Assembly (NCBI RefSeq): GCF_000165425.1
Contig: NW_001798997.1
Span: 186,001 to 250,000, forward strand
From: Paramecium tetraurelia
Taxonomy: Eukaryota > Ciliophora > Oligohymenophorea > Peniculida > Parameciidae
Direction: 5' to 3'
DNA: 64,000 nt
Shown here: positions 63,349 through 64,000 of the stretch, piece after piece
Numbering within the stretch: position 1 is the stretch's first letter
Layout of the letters: every line of letters starts with the position of its first letter
Program-made: the position numbers and the translations under genes
Notes under the pieces: model-generated
Told to the model about the DNA's origin: nothing
Database searches by the model: none
Seen by the model: the letters and a program-made list of their open reading frames with translations, nothing else

Positions 63349-64000
63349 ATGGACATTGAATTTTAAATAAAGGAAAATAAGGTAGCGATACTTATCATTG
63401 GAATGGCAGGCACTGGCAAAACAACTTTCGTTTAGGTTAGGAATCAATCATTATTATTAGCAATTAAGCAAGCAATTAAAAAATGAGAAGCATACTTTAA
63501 TTAATCTCGATCCCGCTGTTTATTCATTACCTTATGAACCTGAAGAAGATATTCGTAAATCAATTAATTATAAAGAATTGATGACTAAGTAAGTTATTCT
63601 TTTATCATAAATTCTAGAAATAAACTTGGTCCTAATGGAGCGATCATGACAGCCCTCAATCTTTACTCACTTTAATTAAACTAATTAATTGAAAAAATAG
63701 AAAAATCAGACTCCAATATATAAATTATTGATACTCCAGGACAGATCGAAGTTTTCACTTGGTCAGCATCTGGCAATTTAATATCTTAAACATTATCTAT
63801 GTCTATGCCTACAATAATATTTTATGTTATTGATATTGCAAGATGTTAAAACCCTAATAGTTTTATGAGCAATTTATTATTTAGTTGTAGTATATTCTAC
63901 AAATTTAAATTGCCTATGGTTATAGTTTTTAATAAGTGTGATGTGGCTGATTCAAAATAACCATTAGAATGGTTGAGAAATTATGATTCATTTACAGAAG
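63349..64000 (+). CDS. GPN1: GPN-loop GTPase GPN1 (3' end outside window)
   Basis: ATG 63349 to the right edge, about 195 residues visible, introns of 25 nt (from about 63436) and 29 nt (from about 63591). Walker A is GMAGTGKTTFV; then HTLINLDPAVYSLPYEP, DIRKSINYKELMT, the diagnostic GPN loop in KLGPNGAIMTALNLYS, G3 motif IIDTPGQIEVFTWSASG, and G4 motif NKCDVADSKQPLEWL (NKxD). Order and sequence match GPN1/XAB1/Npa3, which with GPN2 and GPN3 helps assemble and import RNA polymerase II. The C-terminal part lies outside the window. Confidence 0.95.

Overview
The window reads as a macronuclear chromosome piece from a ciliate very close to Paramecium. Every convincing gene uses TAA and TAG as glutamine codons and stops only at TGA. 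Genes are interrupted by tiny introns of about 19-34 nt, mostly GTA...TAG, and are packed with gaps often of only 13-120 bp. Base composition is strongly A+T rich. Read with the standard code the window looks almost gene-free; with the ciliate code about 30 genes cover nearly all of it. No tRNA, rRNA, CRISPR array or transposon was seen. The species cannot be fixed from the sequence alone.

Layout. 1-8.4 kb: 3' part of a MAK11/PAK1IP1 WD-repeat gene (minus), a coiled-coil gene, a tandem pseudokinase-kinase gene, an EF-hand gene and an ankyrin-repeat gene (plus). 8.5-15.2 kb (minus): a D-alanyl-D-alanine-carboxypeptidase-like enzyme, a seven-helix membrane protein, an E2-fold protein with a Q/N-rich tail, a three-repeat Myb protein and a small pseudokinase. 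15.2-24.2 kb: a coiled-coil gene, a JMJD6 hydroxylase (minus) and the RNA polymerase II largest subunit with a non-heptad tail. 24.4-33.9 kb: an F-box-like gene, then minus-strand deoxynucleoside kinase, a small broken gene, a soluble adenylyl cyclase and a Q-rich protein. 34.0-44.8 kb: a large ankyrin-tailed protein, a GSK3-type kinase, a centrin-type EF-hand protein, proteasome ATPase RPT2, another polytopic membrane protein and an ABHD13-type hydrolase. 44.9-48.8 kb: a B-box plus LOTUS (OST-HTH) protein and a tail-anchored RING E3. 49.0-61.5 kb: one giant VPS13 lipid-transfer gene. 61.5-63.3 kb: two adjoining decayed genes (CDK-like kinase and protein isoaspartyl methyltransferase). 63.3 kb to the end: 5' part of the GPN1 GTPase gene.

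The genes are a housekeeping and signalling mix and not an operon-like system. Two (RPB1 and GPN1) belong to the same RNA polymerase II biogenesis pathway but lie 40 kb apart. Several gaps hold coding-like relics, which fits gene loss after the whole-genome duplications known for Paramecium. Splice junctions were predicted by eye from frame continuity and GT..AG ends; starts and stops are more certain than individual introns.
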